A stretch of DNA of 38,041 nt from Candidatus Poribacteria bacterium (GTDB lineage Bacteria; Poribacteria; WGA-4E; WGA-3G): assembly GCA_022823085.1 (NCBI GenBank), contig JAJDXV010000155.1, forward strand, positions 1 to 38,041, given 5' to 3'. Both the position numbers and the translations under genes were made by a program. Shown here piece after piece: positions 1 through 8,660 of this stretch (its first letter is position 1; the number at the start of each line of letters is the position of its first letter). Under the pieces are notes generated by a model, which searched no databases, was not told the DNA's origin, and worked only from the letters and a program-made list of their open reading frames with translations.

Positions 1-1
1 T

Positions 2-133
2 TCAGTGTGGGTTCGGTTGATGCGTCAAGCATACGAAACCGGTCAAACCCTTTATCAAGTCAAACATGGAATGTTTTCTGAATATCTACGGCAACAACTG
101 AAAAATCCTTCTATAAAAATGGATTTTGCGTAA
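2..133 (+). CDS. 3' end of an unknown protein (partial), possibly a transposase C-terminus
   Basis: An open frame runs from the window edge and ends at TAA 131-133, giving 43 residues that include LMRQAYETGQTLYQ and end in KMDFA. No domain can be recognised in this fragment. The stop codon lies inside TGCGTAAGTCCTG (127-139), which is the same sequence as the terminal inverted repeat of the MITE at 26847-26970. A gene ending inside a transposon terminal repeat is what the 3' end of an IS transposase would look like, so I infer, weakly, that this is the transposase tail of the parent element. It could equally be an ordinary gene truncated by an insertion. Confidence 0.5.
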   Translation, partial: SVWVRLMRQAYETGQTLYQVKHGMFSEYLRQQLKNPSIKMDFA

Positions 134-139
134 GTCCTG
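127..139. repeat. Solo copy of MITE terminal inverted repeat
   Basis: The 13-mer TGCGTAAGTCCTG is identical to the right terminal repeat of the 26.85-26.97 kb MITE. It overlaps the stop codon of the partial gene at the window edge. It may be the right end of an autonomous element whose body lies outside the window. Confidence 0.6.
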
Positions 140-182
140 AATATGTGATTGTGAAGTTTTTGAGCAAGGAGGTGAAAGCAGA

Positions 183-461
183 ATGAACGACGGGTTTGGC
201 GATGAACAGGACTCATCGCAGCCACCGAGCCAAGTCACGAGCGGTGTCCCAGAGTTAAATGCTCGGCAACATGCCATTTACCAAGGGCTGAAATTGATTG
301 GTCCCGAAATAGCCGCCTATTATCTGGATGGGATCCGAATCTTACAACATCAAAGCTTAGAAACGAGGGTAAGTCTTTTAGCATATATTGCACGAGAGAT
401 TGATGGAGGGGTAAGGGATATTTTGAAGGTATTACAATGGATAGAAGCAACACACTGCTAA
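183..461 (+). CDS. Hypothetical protein, N-terminal helical region; likely 5' half of a split gene
   Basis: 92 residues from ATG 183, preceded by a strong Shine-Dalgarno (AAGGAGGTGA, 170-179). The sequence is helical (for example GPEIAAYYLDGIRILQ and YIAREIDGGVRDILKVL). As I recall it, this resembles the N-terminus of larger uncharacterised proteins in which such a segment is followed by a linker and several hundred more residues. Here the frame stops at 459-461, 25 nt into the next reading frame, whose product looks like that continuation. So this is either the first gene of an overlapping, translationally coupled pair or the 5' part of one frameshifted gene. No function can be assigned. Confidence 0.65.
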   Translation: MNDGFGDEQDSSQPPSQVTSGVPELNARQHAIYQGLKLIGPEIAAYYLDGIRILQHQSLETRVSLLAYIAREIDGGVRDILKVLQWIEATHC

Positions 462-1858
462 CCTCAAGAGTTACTGTGGCAAGTAGACGAAAATGGCTCT
501 CTCTGCTTTTGGACACTGATAACGAAAAGGTTGCCGCCGCTTACCAAAAATACGATCAGCTCCACAAAGCGAATGTTGAAGCAGCCAATAAAGGAAACGC
601 CGCAACTATGCCGAAGTCCGGAGCAATCGGGCCCGTGAAACCTATAACCCCTGAAGAACTTTCAGCGATGTCAAATATTGAGATCGCTGCTTATTTAAAG
701 GGTTACACGGAAGAAGATATCGGGATGCATGTGCTTGAAGGACGCGGACTTGCAAATACACTCACAGCACGTCTCTTGCCGCTTGCTGAAGAGATTCTCT
801 TGATTCTCGTAGATAAGGCACAGCAGAGCGTTTCTACCCTTGATAATCTTCCCACTGATGTTCTTAATTCAGACAGAGGTAGGGTATTTTCGGCAATGGT
901 AGACTATGCCTGGCGGTTCGCTTGTACCAGCGAGTCTGAGTCCACAGATTGCCGATGGCCCTATGCCATCAGAGCGGATTTTACCAAAAGATTAGATCGA
1001 AGTATTGAATCCTCGCTTGAATTCTCTTATACGCTTGGGTTTTATCTACCGTATCTGTCGTATCTCGATGAAGAGTGGGTTCGCCTTAACATAAATCACA
1101 TTTTCCCACAGCGTGATGAAGATCACTGGCAAGCCGCTTTTTCTGGGTATTTGTTACCCCCGAATGTCCGCGAGGAGTTTTACTTGCTACTCAAAGCGCA
1201 CGGACACTACCGGAAAGCATTGAACACTCACTTTGATGATCCAGAAGTTCTGAATGGACTCGTCAGACACATCTGTACGGGGTGGATAGAGGACAGCGAG
1301 AGTTTAGGCGACAAAACCAGTCTCATTTATCAGTTGATACACAGCGGCAATCCAAACCTTCTTTCTGCTATGGTCTACTTTTTCTCTCGACGCGCGGACA
1401 ACCTATCTGATAAAGTGAAAGTAAAGGTTATACCTGCGTGGCGTGCTTTGTTTCAAGTGCTTTCCGAAAACAAGGCTGTAGCGGTATATCAGGAAGTTTC
1501 ATGCCCTCTATTAGGATGGCTGGGTCTGGTTGACACCATAGATACAGAAGTTTTGGGGCGGGTAAAAGGTTCAATAGAGAACATTGACAAAGCTCCAGGG
1601 TATGGTATGGTTTTATCACGCCTTATCAAAGCACTGTTGAGGCATGCACCAAATGCACCAGAAGCAGTCGGAGAAATCTATTTGAAAATCCCTCAGCGTA
1701 TTGTATGGGATTTACAAGTCGAAGCAGACGATATTAAAGAAACCGTCCGGATCCTGTACAACAAAGGGCATAAGGATATTGCTGATAAAATTTGCAATAG
1801 ATTTGGAAGTGCCGGAGTTGACTTCTTAAGAACTGTTTATCAGGACTATCAACGTTAA
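437..1858 (+). CDS. Hypothetical large helical protein, upstream partner of the DUF4011 helicase
   Basis: 473 residues from ATG 437. GAAGG (425-429) lies about 7 nt upstream and could serve as an internal ribosome-binding site, so coupled re-initiation from the preceding overlapping frame is possible. The protein has no signal peptide or obvious membrane segment and appears helical throughout, HEAT-like in texture, with no catalytic motif I can name. The first about 20 residues are linker-like, then RRKWLSLLLD begins a better ordered region. It lies 215 bp upstream of the giant helicase on the same strand, separated by a likely promoter. This suggests, without proving, a shared defence-type context. 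An alternative is that it is the 3' part of a frameshifted single gene starting at 183. Confidence 0.7.
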   Translation: MDRSNTLLTSRVTVASRRKWLSLLLDTDNEKVAAAYQKYDQLHKANVEAANKGNAATMPKSGAIGPVKPITPEELSAMSNIEIAAYLKGYTEEDIGMHVLEGRGLANTLTARLLPLAEEILLILVDKAQQSVSTLDNLPTDVLNSDRGRVFSAMVDYAWRFACTSESESTDCRWPYAIRADFTKRLDRSIESSLEFSYTLGFYLPYLSYLDEEWVRLNINHIFPQRDEDHWQAAFSGYLLPPNVREEFYLLLKAHGHYRKALNTHFDDPEVLNGLVRHICTGWIEDSESLGDKTSLIYQLIHSGNPNLLSAMVYFFSRRADNLSDKVKVKVIPAWRALFQVLSENKAVAVYQEVSCPLLGWLGLVDTIDTEVLGRVKGSIENIDKAPGYGMVLSRLIKALLRHAPNAPEAVGEIYLKIPQRIVWDLQVEADDIKETVRILYNKGHKDIADKICNRFGSAGVDFLRTVYQDYQR

Positions 1859-1931
1859 CAGCTTTCTTGATTTACCCCCTAAATCTCAGTACCATATTCC
1901 CGTAGACGGAAGAAAGGACTCATGATCCAAC

Positions 1932-1943
1932 TGCGTAAGTCCT
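1932..1943. repeat. Partial MITE terminal repeat
   Basis: TGCGTAAGTCCT matches 12 of the 13 bases of the MITE terminal repeat (127-139; 26957-26969). It lies in the gap between the helical protein and the helicase, and no partner repeat was found nearby. It is probably a remnant of an old insertion. Confidence 0.4.
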
Positions 1944-1959
1944 CAGCGAATAAAAACAG

Positions 1960-1988
1960 TTGATTTTAGATTTATTCTATGGTAACTT
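1960..1988 (+). promoter_or_regulatory. Sigma70-like promoter of the DUF4011 helicase
   Basis: -35 TTGATT (1960-1965), 17-bp spacer, -10 TAACTT (1983-1988) with an upstream TG making an extended -10. The predicted start leaves a leader of about 80 nt before the helicase ATG at 2074. Confidence 0.45.
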
Positions 1989-2073
1989 TATATGACTTGA
2001 AGGCATATAGATGTTTCCGTTCCGTTTTATCTCAATGTTAATTCCACTAAAAAAATAAAATTAAGTCAATGCC

Positions 2074-5000
2074 ATGAATTCTATAGAGAAAAAATTAAAC
2101 GAAGCACGAACTGAACTGCTTGACTTAGGGCTACGTAACCCTTTGATCAATTACAAACTTCTCAAAGCACGAGGGATTGAAGTTAGTGATGAATCTCCAC
2201 CGGATATTTATCAAATCCTTGTACAAAGCCGGAAGGCAATGTCTTTCCTACCAAATCGTGAATCTGAAGAAGATAACGTCCTTTTATTTGAAGATGATGA
2301 AGGAGAAAATGATTCTGCTCGGTATACTGATAACAAACTTCAAACGAGCCATTCACCAACGGAACTTCAGAAGCGTTTGCTGAATACTTATTATACGGCG
2401 CGAACGGCTATTGAAGAGCAGGGGGTGACCACACTCTATCTCGCGCTTGGCATGCTTGAATGGTATGAATCTGAATCAAGTGAAGAGCCGCGTCGGGCCC
2501 CTCTAATCTTGCTCCCTGTAGAGATCAACCGTACCAGTGTCCGTGCCAGCTTCCGTGTTCAATACACAGAAGAGGAGATTGGAACGAACCTTTCCCTTCA
2601 AGAAAAACTAAAAGCCGAGTTCCGCATCCAATTGCCAGACCTCCCCGAAGCGGATGACCTTGATCAATCCAACATCCAAAACTATTTTCAAGCTGTAAGT
2701 GATTCGATTAATGGTATTGAGCGATGGTCGGTTGATACTTCTGCAATTGCGCTCGGCTTTTTCTCGTTTGCTAAGTTTCTGATGTACTGCGATTTAGATG
2801 CTAACAATTGGACTGATAATCTTCTAACTGAGCATCCAATATTGCAGTCAGTACTATCAAACGGATTTCGAGAACCAAAACCCTCCATTGAGGATAACGT
2901 TCCCAACGTTGACAAACACCTAACTCCGGCTAATACACATCATGTAGTTGATGCAGATAGCTCGCAAGCACTGGCTATTCACGATGTGAGTCAAGGACAA
3001 AATCTTGTTATCCAAGGCCCACCCGGCACAGGGAAATCCCAAACTATTACAAATCTAATTGCAGCAGCTATCGTAAAAAAGAAACGAGTACTGTTTGTTG
3101 CAGAAAAGATGGCGGCCTTAGAAGTCGTCAAACGTAATCTGGATAAGATAGGTCTCGGGGACGCATGCTTGGAACTGCATAGCCATAAGATTAACAAAAA
3201 AACGGTGGCTGATGAACTCAAACGCACTCTTGAAGTCTCCGAACCACGAGTGACAAAACTTGAAGATGAAGTGGAATTACTACTTGATAACCGCAACCGA
3301 TTAAATGACTACTGTGAGGCAATCAACACACCTATTGGTGAGAGTGGTATCACACCTTATGATGCATTTGGTGAACTTTTAGCCGTAGGAAATCGGCTTG
3401 CGGGTGTGGAAATTCCAACTTTGGATTTGCGCCAATTTCAACAAATGGCATCTAAATTCAGAGTAGGGTTAGGGTACACAACAGAATTACAAACACATCT
3501 CAAACGTATGGGAGTACCGGTCAACCACCCATTCTGGGGAAGTCGTTGCAAGCATTTTCTTCCCAGTGATGGAGTGCCTCTTAAACGAGCGATAGCAGAA
3601 GCAAAAAAAACAGTTACAGAACTCAAGAATTCTGCTGAACAACTTGCCCAGCACTTCAAACTTTCAGCACCAAATACTTGCGAAGAAACCGCAGATTTCA
3701 TTCGTACAGCACATTATGTGTTGAAAGCACCAGATTTAACAGAGGTTGCCGTACAGTCAACTGAATGGAAGACACACAAGAACGATTTAGATAGAGGGCT
3801 AAACGCAGGAGAACGGTTGAGCGAACTCCATAGTGAACACGACCATATCCTTATCCCTGAAGCATGGGAGCAAAACGTTCTGGAAATTAGACAAACGCTG
3901 GCGGCTTATGGAAATAAGCGGTGGCGTATTTTTTCGGGAAAATATCGGCGTTCCCGAAATGAACTAATAGGCTTATGCTCACAACAACTGCCCAAAACCC
4001 AAGATGCACAACTCCGTATAGTTGACGCAATTCTTGAAGCACAACGAGAACGCCCTCATCTTGAAAAGATACAAGAACTTGGACAAAAATTGTTCGGCAC
4101 GCGCTGGAAGGAACAATCTTCGGACTGGACTCAACTTAGAGAAATCGTCAAGTATCTTTCAGCATTGCACGAAGCTGTAACAAACAATGAATTGCCAGAA
4201 GAGGTGGTCCCGTATCTTGCATCAAATCCGGATTTGGATACACTTAAGTCACTCATTGTAACTATTGAGGAATACCAGAGCAATTATCCGCATCTCCTTC
4301 AGACTGTGATTAGTAAAATTCAACTTGACGAAAAAACCCGTTTTGAAAGTGATAATGGATTGAAATCATCTCCATTTACAAAGCAAGTGCAAATCCTTGA
4401 ACTTTGGGAACGCGAATTAGAGAAGCTTCAAGATATCGTCACCTATAATCATTCGGTGGAACGTTTAAAAAATGAAGGATTTGCTGCAATTGTAGAAATT
4501 GCGAATGTCTGGTCAGAGGCCAGTGACTCTTTATCGGATTTGCTCAAATATGCGTGGTATAGCGCAAGGGTTGATACAGTAATGCAAGAACGCCCTATCC
4601 TCGCGAGTTTTAGTAGTGATATTCATCAGGATATTGTCGAACGGTTCAAAGAGTTAGACCGTAATTCACTTAAATATAATAAAACTAAAGTGGCATACGA
4701 ACACTGGAAACATTTACCTCGGCACGGAATGTCTACTGGACAATTAGGACTACTCAGACGTGAATTTGAGAAAAAAAGGCGACATCTGCCAATCCGTCAA
4801 CTTATGAGTAAGGCCGGAAACGCAATACAAGCAATTAAACCGGTATTTATGATGAGTCCGCTCTCAGTAGCAATGTTCATACCACCGAACAGTGTTGCGT
4901 TTGATTTGGTGATATTTGACGAAGCTAGCCAAGTCAAACCTGTTGATGCTTTCGGAGCGATTGTTCGAGGTAAGCAAACAGTTGTGGTTGGTGATAGCCG

Positions 5001-6792
5001 ACAACTTCCACCGACTGATTTCTTTGATAAGCATATAGAGGATGATGACGAAAACGCGGAGGAAAATTTAACAGGTGATACGGAGAGCATTCTGGGTTTA
5101 TTTACGGCTCAAAACGCGCCGGAGCGCATGTTACGTTGGCATTATCGAAGTCGGCACGAATCCCTAATTACCGTGTCGAACATTGAATTTTACGGCAATA
5201 GACTTCAACTTTTCCCAAGTCCAGACGCTGCTAAGGAAGAAGTTGGGTTGGTTTATCATTACCTGTCAGATACAGCCTATGACCGTGGTGGAAGTAGGAG
5301 TAACCGCGAAGAAGCCCGAATAGTTGCAAAACGGGTTATGGAGCATGCCCGTTCACACCCCAATTTAACACTCGGTATAGCGACATTTAGTACAGCTCAG
5401 ATGGAATCAATTCAGAATGCACTCGAACTCCTACGACAGGAAGATCCATCGTGCGAACAGACGTTTTTCAACGCGCATCCTGAAGAACCATTTTTTGTCA
5501 AAAATCTGGAGAACGTTCAAGGTGATGAACGGGATGTCATTTTCATTAGTATCGGCTACGGACGCGACACTAACGGAAAACTTACAATGAATTTCGGACC
5601 CCTAAACAAAAAGGGTGGAGAGCGTCGGTTGAATGTGTTGATTACACGCGCTCGACGACGTTGTGAAGTGTTTACAAACTTGACAGCTGATGACATTGAT
5701 CCCGGGCCTACTAATCCACTTGGTGTAGTGGCACTTAAACGCTACTTGAAATATGCCCAGACGGGTGAAACTGATATCGCAGTACCCACTGGTCGGGAAG
5801 CAGACTCGCCGTTTGAAGAAGAGGTTGCAGATGCTCTGCGTGAATGTGGCTATGAAGTTGACCATCAAATCGGTTCTGCTGGTTATTTCATTGACCTTGG
5901 CATCAAAGATTCAGAACACCAAGGACGTTACCTATTAGGAATTGAATGTGACGGAGCTACCTACCACAGCGCGCAATCAGCTCGCGATCGGGATCGAATT
6001 AGGCAGGGAGTCCTCGAAGGACTCGGGTGGCGCATTCATCGTATCTGGAGCACTGATTGGTTTAGAAATCCGGACCGAGAACTCAGAAAAGCTGCCGAAG
6101 CAATTGAGGCAGCTAAGACACACATCCCTTCGGATCATAATGATAGCCCCAAAAACAATACTCAGGGTTCCTACGGCAGCGAGGAAGAAACAGAAATAGA
6201 AGTTGATACAACTGTTCAGCCAACACCAGAACCGAAGACGAATTCTCTGACAGAAAAGTATAAGCTCGCTGAACTGGCGATTTCCACTAACGGACGTGAC
6301 TTACATGCGGTACCTATAAATACAATGGCAAGCTGGATTCGGCGTGTTGTTAAAATTGAGAGTCCGGTGCACCTCAGCGAAGTAGCAAAACGTATCGGAA
6401 ATGCTGTACAGGTGAAAAAGATCGGCAAGCGCATTCAAGGTGCTATTAAAAATGCGGCAATGCAGGCAGCACGTTCTAAAAATATTGAGATCCAAGGAGA
6501 GTTTCTCTACTGGCGAGAACAAGAAGACGTTCCAGTCCGAGACAGAAGTGAACTCCCCAACACTTCACGAAAATTGGAACTTATTGCCCCTGAAGAAATA
6601 CAGACAGCCGTAAAACAACTTGTATCAGATGCTTTTGGAATAGAGCAAGACGATTTAGCGCGTGAGGTTTGTAAACTATTCGGTTTTAAAACAGTCAGCG
6701 CAAATATGCGACAAAAAGTTAATCAAATTGTAAATGAGATGATTGAACACGGCCACTTAAAGCAACAAGGTAGTTCACTACTACTTGATTAA
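2074..6792 (+). CDS. Giant DUF4011-type SF1 helicase with MTES_1575/DUF559-like nuclease domain
   Basis: 1572 residues. The N-terminus (ELLDLGLRNPLINYKL) is the DUF4011 signature. The split helicase core follows: Walker A GPPGTGKS at about 315-322, Walker B/DEAD-like DEASQ at about 949, motif III VVVGDSRQLPPT shortly after, then QGDERDVIFISIGYG and LNVLITRARRR for motifs V-VI. Between Walker A and B is a long insert of about 600 residues, normal for this family. Residues about 1245-1345 form a PD-(D/E)XK-like nuclease of the MTES_1575/DUF559 type: SPFEEEV, then FIDLGI, then IECDGATYH (E1291, D1293) and RDRDRIRQ. The C-terminal about 180 residues resemble the DUF3320/winged-helix tail. The role is inferred as ATP-dependent nucleic-acid translocation coupled to cleavage, probably in phage or plasmid defence. 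No convincing Shine-Dalgarno precedes ATG 2074. All key motifs are intact. Confidence 0.9.
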   Translation: MNSIEKKLNEARTELLDLGLRNPLINYKLLKARGIEVSDESPPDIYQILVQSRKAMSFLPNRESEEDNVLLFEDDEGENDSARYTDNKLQTSHSPTELQKRLLNTYYTARTAIEEQGVTTLYLALGMLEWYESESSEEPRRAPLILLPVEINRTSVRASFRVQYTEEEIGTNLSLQEKLKAEFRIQLPDLPEADDLDQSNIQNYFQAVSDSINGIERWSVDTSAIALGFFSFAKFLMYCDLDANNWTDNLLTEHPILQSVLSNGFREPKPSIEDNVPNVDKHLTPANTHHVVDADSSQALAIHDVSQGQNLVIQGPPGTGKSQTITNLIAAAIVKKKRVLFVAEKMAALEVVKRNLDKIGLGDACLELHSHKINKKTVADELKRTLEVSEPRVTKLEDEVELLLDNRNRLNDYCEAINTPIGESGITPYDAFGELLAVGNRLAGVEIPTLDLRQFQQMASKFRVGLGYTTELQTHLKRMGVPVNHPFWGSRCKHFLPSDGVPLKRAIAEAKKTVTELKNSAEQLAQHFKLSAPNTCEETADFIRTAHYVLKAPDLTEVAVQSTEWKTHKNDLDRGLNAGERLSELHSEHDHILIPEAWEQNVLEIRQTLAAYGNKRWRIFSGKYRRSRNELIGLCSQQLPKTQDAQLRIVDAILEAQRERPHLEKIQELGQKLFGTRWKEQSSDWTQLREIVKYLSALHEAVTNNELPEEVVPYLASNPDLDTLKSLIVTIEEYQSNYPHLLQTVISKIQLDEKTRFESDNGLKSSPFTKQVQILELWERELEKLQDIVTYNHSVERLKNEGFAAIVEIANVWSEASDSLSDLLKYAWYSARVDTVMQERPILASFSSDIHQDIVERFKELDRNSLKYNKTKVAYEHWKHLPRHGMSTGQLGLLRREFEKKRRHLPIRQLMSKAGNAIQAIKPVFMMSPLSVAMFIPPNSVAFDLVIFDEASQVKPVDAFGAIVRGKQTVVVGDSRQLPPTDFFDKHIEDDDENAEENLTGDTESILGLFTAQNAPERMLRWHYRSRHESLITVSNIEFYGNRLQLFPSPDAAKEEVGLVYHYLSDTAYDRGGSRSNREEARIVAKRVMEHARSHPNLTLGIATFSTAQMESIQNALELLRQEDPSCEQTFFNAHPEEPFFVKNLENVQGDERDVIFISIGYGRDTNGKLTMNFGPLNKKGGERRLNVLITRARRRCEVFTNLTADDIDPGPTNPLGVVALKRYLKYAQTGETDIAVPTGREADSPFEEEVADALRECGYEVDHQIGSAGYFIDLGIKDSEHQGRYLLGIECDGATYHSAQSARDRDRIRQGVLEGLGWRIHRIWSTDWFRNPDRELRKAAEAIEAAKTHIPSDHNDSPKNNTQGSYGSEEETEIEVDTTVQPTPEPKTNSLTEKYKLAELAISTNGRDLHAVPINTMASWIRRVVKIESPVHLSEVAKRIGNAVQVKKIGKRIQGAIKNAAMQAARSKNIEIQGEFLYWREQEDVPVRDRSELPNTSRKLELIAPEEIQTAVKQLVSDAFGIEQDDLAREVCKLFGFKTVSANMRQKVNQIVNEMIEHGHLKQQGSSLLLD

Positions 6793-6902
6793 CCGATTGA
6801 CCGGCTGCAATTACATATACCATCGAATCCTTGAACCCTATAAACTTCTGTGAAAAAAAAATAATTTTCCGAGCATTTTTCTACACTCTATTTGAAAAAA
6901 TA

Positions 6903-6911
6903 TGTTATAAT
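6903..6911 (+). promoter_or_regulatory. Extended -10 promoter for LamG gene
   Basis: TGTTATAAT is a perfect extended -10 element about 60 nt upstream of the LamG start. No good -35 hexamer is present at 17 bp, as is common for extended -10 promoters. Confidence 0.4.
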
Positions 6912-6969
6912 ATTAACAAATCCCCAAGATACAGAACCAAAATTTCGCGCTTACATAGGAGAAATCGCA

Positions 6970-7722
6970 ATGTCCAAAATTATTTTTGTCCTCTCGCTGT
7001 GTTCACTCTTTTTAATCCCCAGCCTCAGTATCGCCAACGTCGCTGAAGACGGACTCGTCGCCTACTGGCCCTTTGATGAAGGTAATGGTAAAGGAGCCAT
7101 AGATGTCACAGGCAACGGACACGACGGAGAATTCGCCGGTAATCCGAAGTGGGTTGATGGAAAGTTTGAAACCGCACTCGAATTTGATGGCGAGGAAGAC
7201 CATGTCGTTGTCGCAGACGATCCCGCCTTCGCAATCGAAGAAAATATTACACTCATGGCGTGGTTCAGTCCAAACGACGCACTCACCAGCCGACGCTTAA
7301 TGGTTAAAAACGATTCCATCTTCGTCATCTTTGACTTCGGCAACGTAGACAGCATCGACTTTCTCGTCAAACCGGATAATACTTTCGCTGAATCAACAAC
7401 AACCGATTGGAAAGTCGGCGAATGGTATCACTTCGCTGGAACGTTCGACGGAAAGACAATGAAAGTTTACATAAACGGCAAACTTGAAGGCGACGCTGCC
7501 AACGGTGTACCCATCGCACCTTCCGCTTTAGACCTCTGGATCGGCGGTGACGATTTCGGGAGACCCACCGATTTCTTCCCAGGCAAAATCGACGAAGTCC
7601 GACTCTATAACAGAACCTTGAGCGAAGCAGACATCCAAAAAGTCATGGAGACACCACAAGATGTCCAAGCACGTGGTAAACTCACAACGACATGGAGCCA
7701 ACTAAAAACAGGACTCAGGTAA
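6970..7722 (+). CDS. Secreted LamG-domain (concanavalin A-like) protein
   Basis: 250 residues from ATG 6970, chosen because AGGAG (6958-6962) precedes it and the product then opens with a clean signal peptide (hydrophobic IIFVLSLCSLFLIPSLSIA). The mature part is one LamG/Laminin_G_3 jelly-roll: GLVAYWPFDEGNG near the start, a GHDGEF segment, W-WFSPN strand, then EWYHFAGTFDGKTMKVYING and KIDEVRLYNRTLSEADIQ near the end. The open frame extends upstream to 6892 but that part lacks a signal peptide or ribosome site. The protein ends in GKLTTTWSQLKTGLR, a short tail shared with the two LamG proteins at 21.4-23.0 kb. The fold is well supported. The ligand, presumably a carbohydrate or surface polymer, is unknown. 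Confidence 0.88.
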   Translation: MSKIIFVLSLCSLFLIPSLSIANVAEDGLVAYWPFDEGNGKGAIDVTGNGHDGEFAGNPKWVDGKFETALEFDGEEDHVVVADDPAFAIEENITLMAWFSPNDALTSRRLMVKNDSIFVIFDFGNVDSIDFLVKPDNTFAESTTTDWKVGEWYHFAGTFDGKTMKVYINGKLEGDAANGVPIAPSALDLWIGGDDFGRPTDFFPGKIDEVRLYNRTLSEADIQKVMETPQDVQARGKLTTTWSQLKTGLR

Positions 7723-7728
7723 CGCAAC

Positions 7729-7965
7729 TCAATCTCTGTTGGATAGTTGCCAGATACCCAACATAGCGAGTAGCGACAGGTTCGGGAACAGGAGCGGTGC
7801 AAACACCGGAGCACCGTAGAGGAATCCCTCCATCCGATTAACCGCCGCTACTTGCAAACCTGCCCCAATGTGAAAGAAAAACCCAGCAACCCCTACCATG
7901 AAGTTGACACCAATTTGAATGACATCTTGATTTTTCCTTAAAAATTTGTTAAAATAATTTGACAA
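7729..7965 (-). pseudogene. Probable remnant of a polytopic membrane protein
   Basis: The antisense frame encodes up to 78 residues with a convincing hydrophobic pattern (VNFMVGVAGFFFHIGAG, then YGAPVFAPLLFPNLSLLAML), i.e. two putative membrane helices and a short polar C-terminus ending IWQLSNRD. There is no ATG with a ribosome site at the N-terminus (the first start is TTG), and the start region overlaps the promoter of the divergent Uma2 gene. It ends 6 bp from the convergent LamG stop. I read it as the surviving C-terminal piece of a larger membrane protein. A genuine small membrane protein is the alternative. Confidence 0.4.
7927..7955 (+). promoter_or_regulatory. Promoter of first Uma2 gene
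   Basis: -35 TTGATT (7927-7932), 17-bp spacer, extended -10 TGTTAAAAT (hexamer 7950-7955). The predicted transcription start is about 25-30 nt upstream of the Uma2 start. Confidence 0.55.
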
Positions 7966-7989
7966 AAAGGTTGATTCATGGAGGCACGC

Positions 7990-8568
7990 ATGTCAACGCT
8001 CACAGCACAAACATATCTCACTCCTGGGGAATACCTCACTTGGGAACGCAAGCAGCCCTTTAAAAACGAATACCACAACGGGTATATAATCGCTATGTCT
8101 GGGGCAAGTCGCGCCCACAACCGCATTACGGTAGACATAACAATCCAACTGGGCAACCAATTAATGAATAGTGAGTGTGAAGTCTTCGCTAGCGAGATGC
8201 GCGTACGTACCAGTCCGGAGGTCTCCTGCTTCTACCCAGATGTTATCGTTGTCTGTGGTGAACCCCGTTTTGAGGATGACACCTTTGACACGCTCCTAAA
8301 CCCGATTATTGTTATAGAAGTGCTGTCACCCTCAACAGCAGCGTTCGATCGTGGTGAAAAATTTGAGCACTATAAGCAGCTGGACTCCTTGCAGGAATAT
8401 ATACTTATTTCACAAGACAGCGTGCGTGTTGAGCACTATCGGTGCGAAGGCACACAATGGACCCATAACAGGTTTCAGCATCTTGAAGATACGCTATCAC
8501 TCACTTCAATCGAATGTGAGGTGCCTTTGCGTGCCATCTATAGGCGCATCATATCTAATGTATCATAA
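7990..8568 (+). CDS. Uma2 family endonuclease (PD-(D/E)XK fold)
   Basis: 192 residues from ATG 7990. An in-frame ATG at 7978 exists, but its next codons form the GGAGG ribosome site that sits 5 nt before 7990, so the later start is preferred. The family pattern is complete: TPGEYLTWERK at the N-terminus, FYPDVIVVCGEP with the metal-binding Asp, IVIEVLSPSTAAFDRGEK with the catalytic Glu and following Lys, and a C-terminal EYILISQDS strand. Uma2 (DUF820) proteins are abundant in cyanobacteria and Poribacteria-like genomes. They are restriction-fold proteins of unproven role, often associated with mobile DNA. The gene has its own promoter and is not in an operon. A second, divergent member lies at 15899. 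Confidence 0.9.
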   Translation: MSTLTAQTYLTPGEYLTWERKQPFKNEYHNGYIIAMSGASRAHNRITVDITIQLGNQLMNSECEVFASEMRVRTSPEVSCFYPDVIVVCGEPRFEDDTFDTLLNPIIVIEVLSPSTAAFDRGEKFEHYKQLDSLQEYILISQDSVRVEHYRCEGTQWTHNRFQHLEDTLSLTSIECEVPLRAIYRRIISNVS

Positions 8569-8660
8569 AATTAGTATAGCATACTTAAAACAGAATTTTA
8601 CATATATTTGTAATAAAGTAATAGGCACACCCTATTGTGTCATAATTAGAAAGGGTTTGC

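Noticed and set aside
6892..6969. Upstream start of the first LamG gene
   Set aside because: Lies on the -10 promoter element and would put about 26 non-signal residues before the signal peptide.
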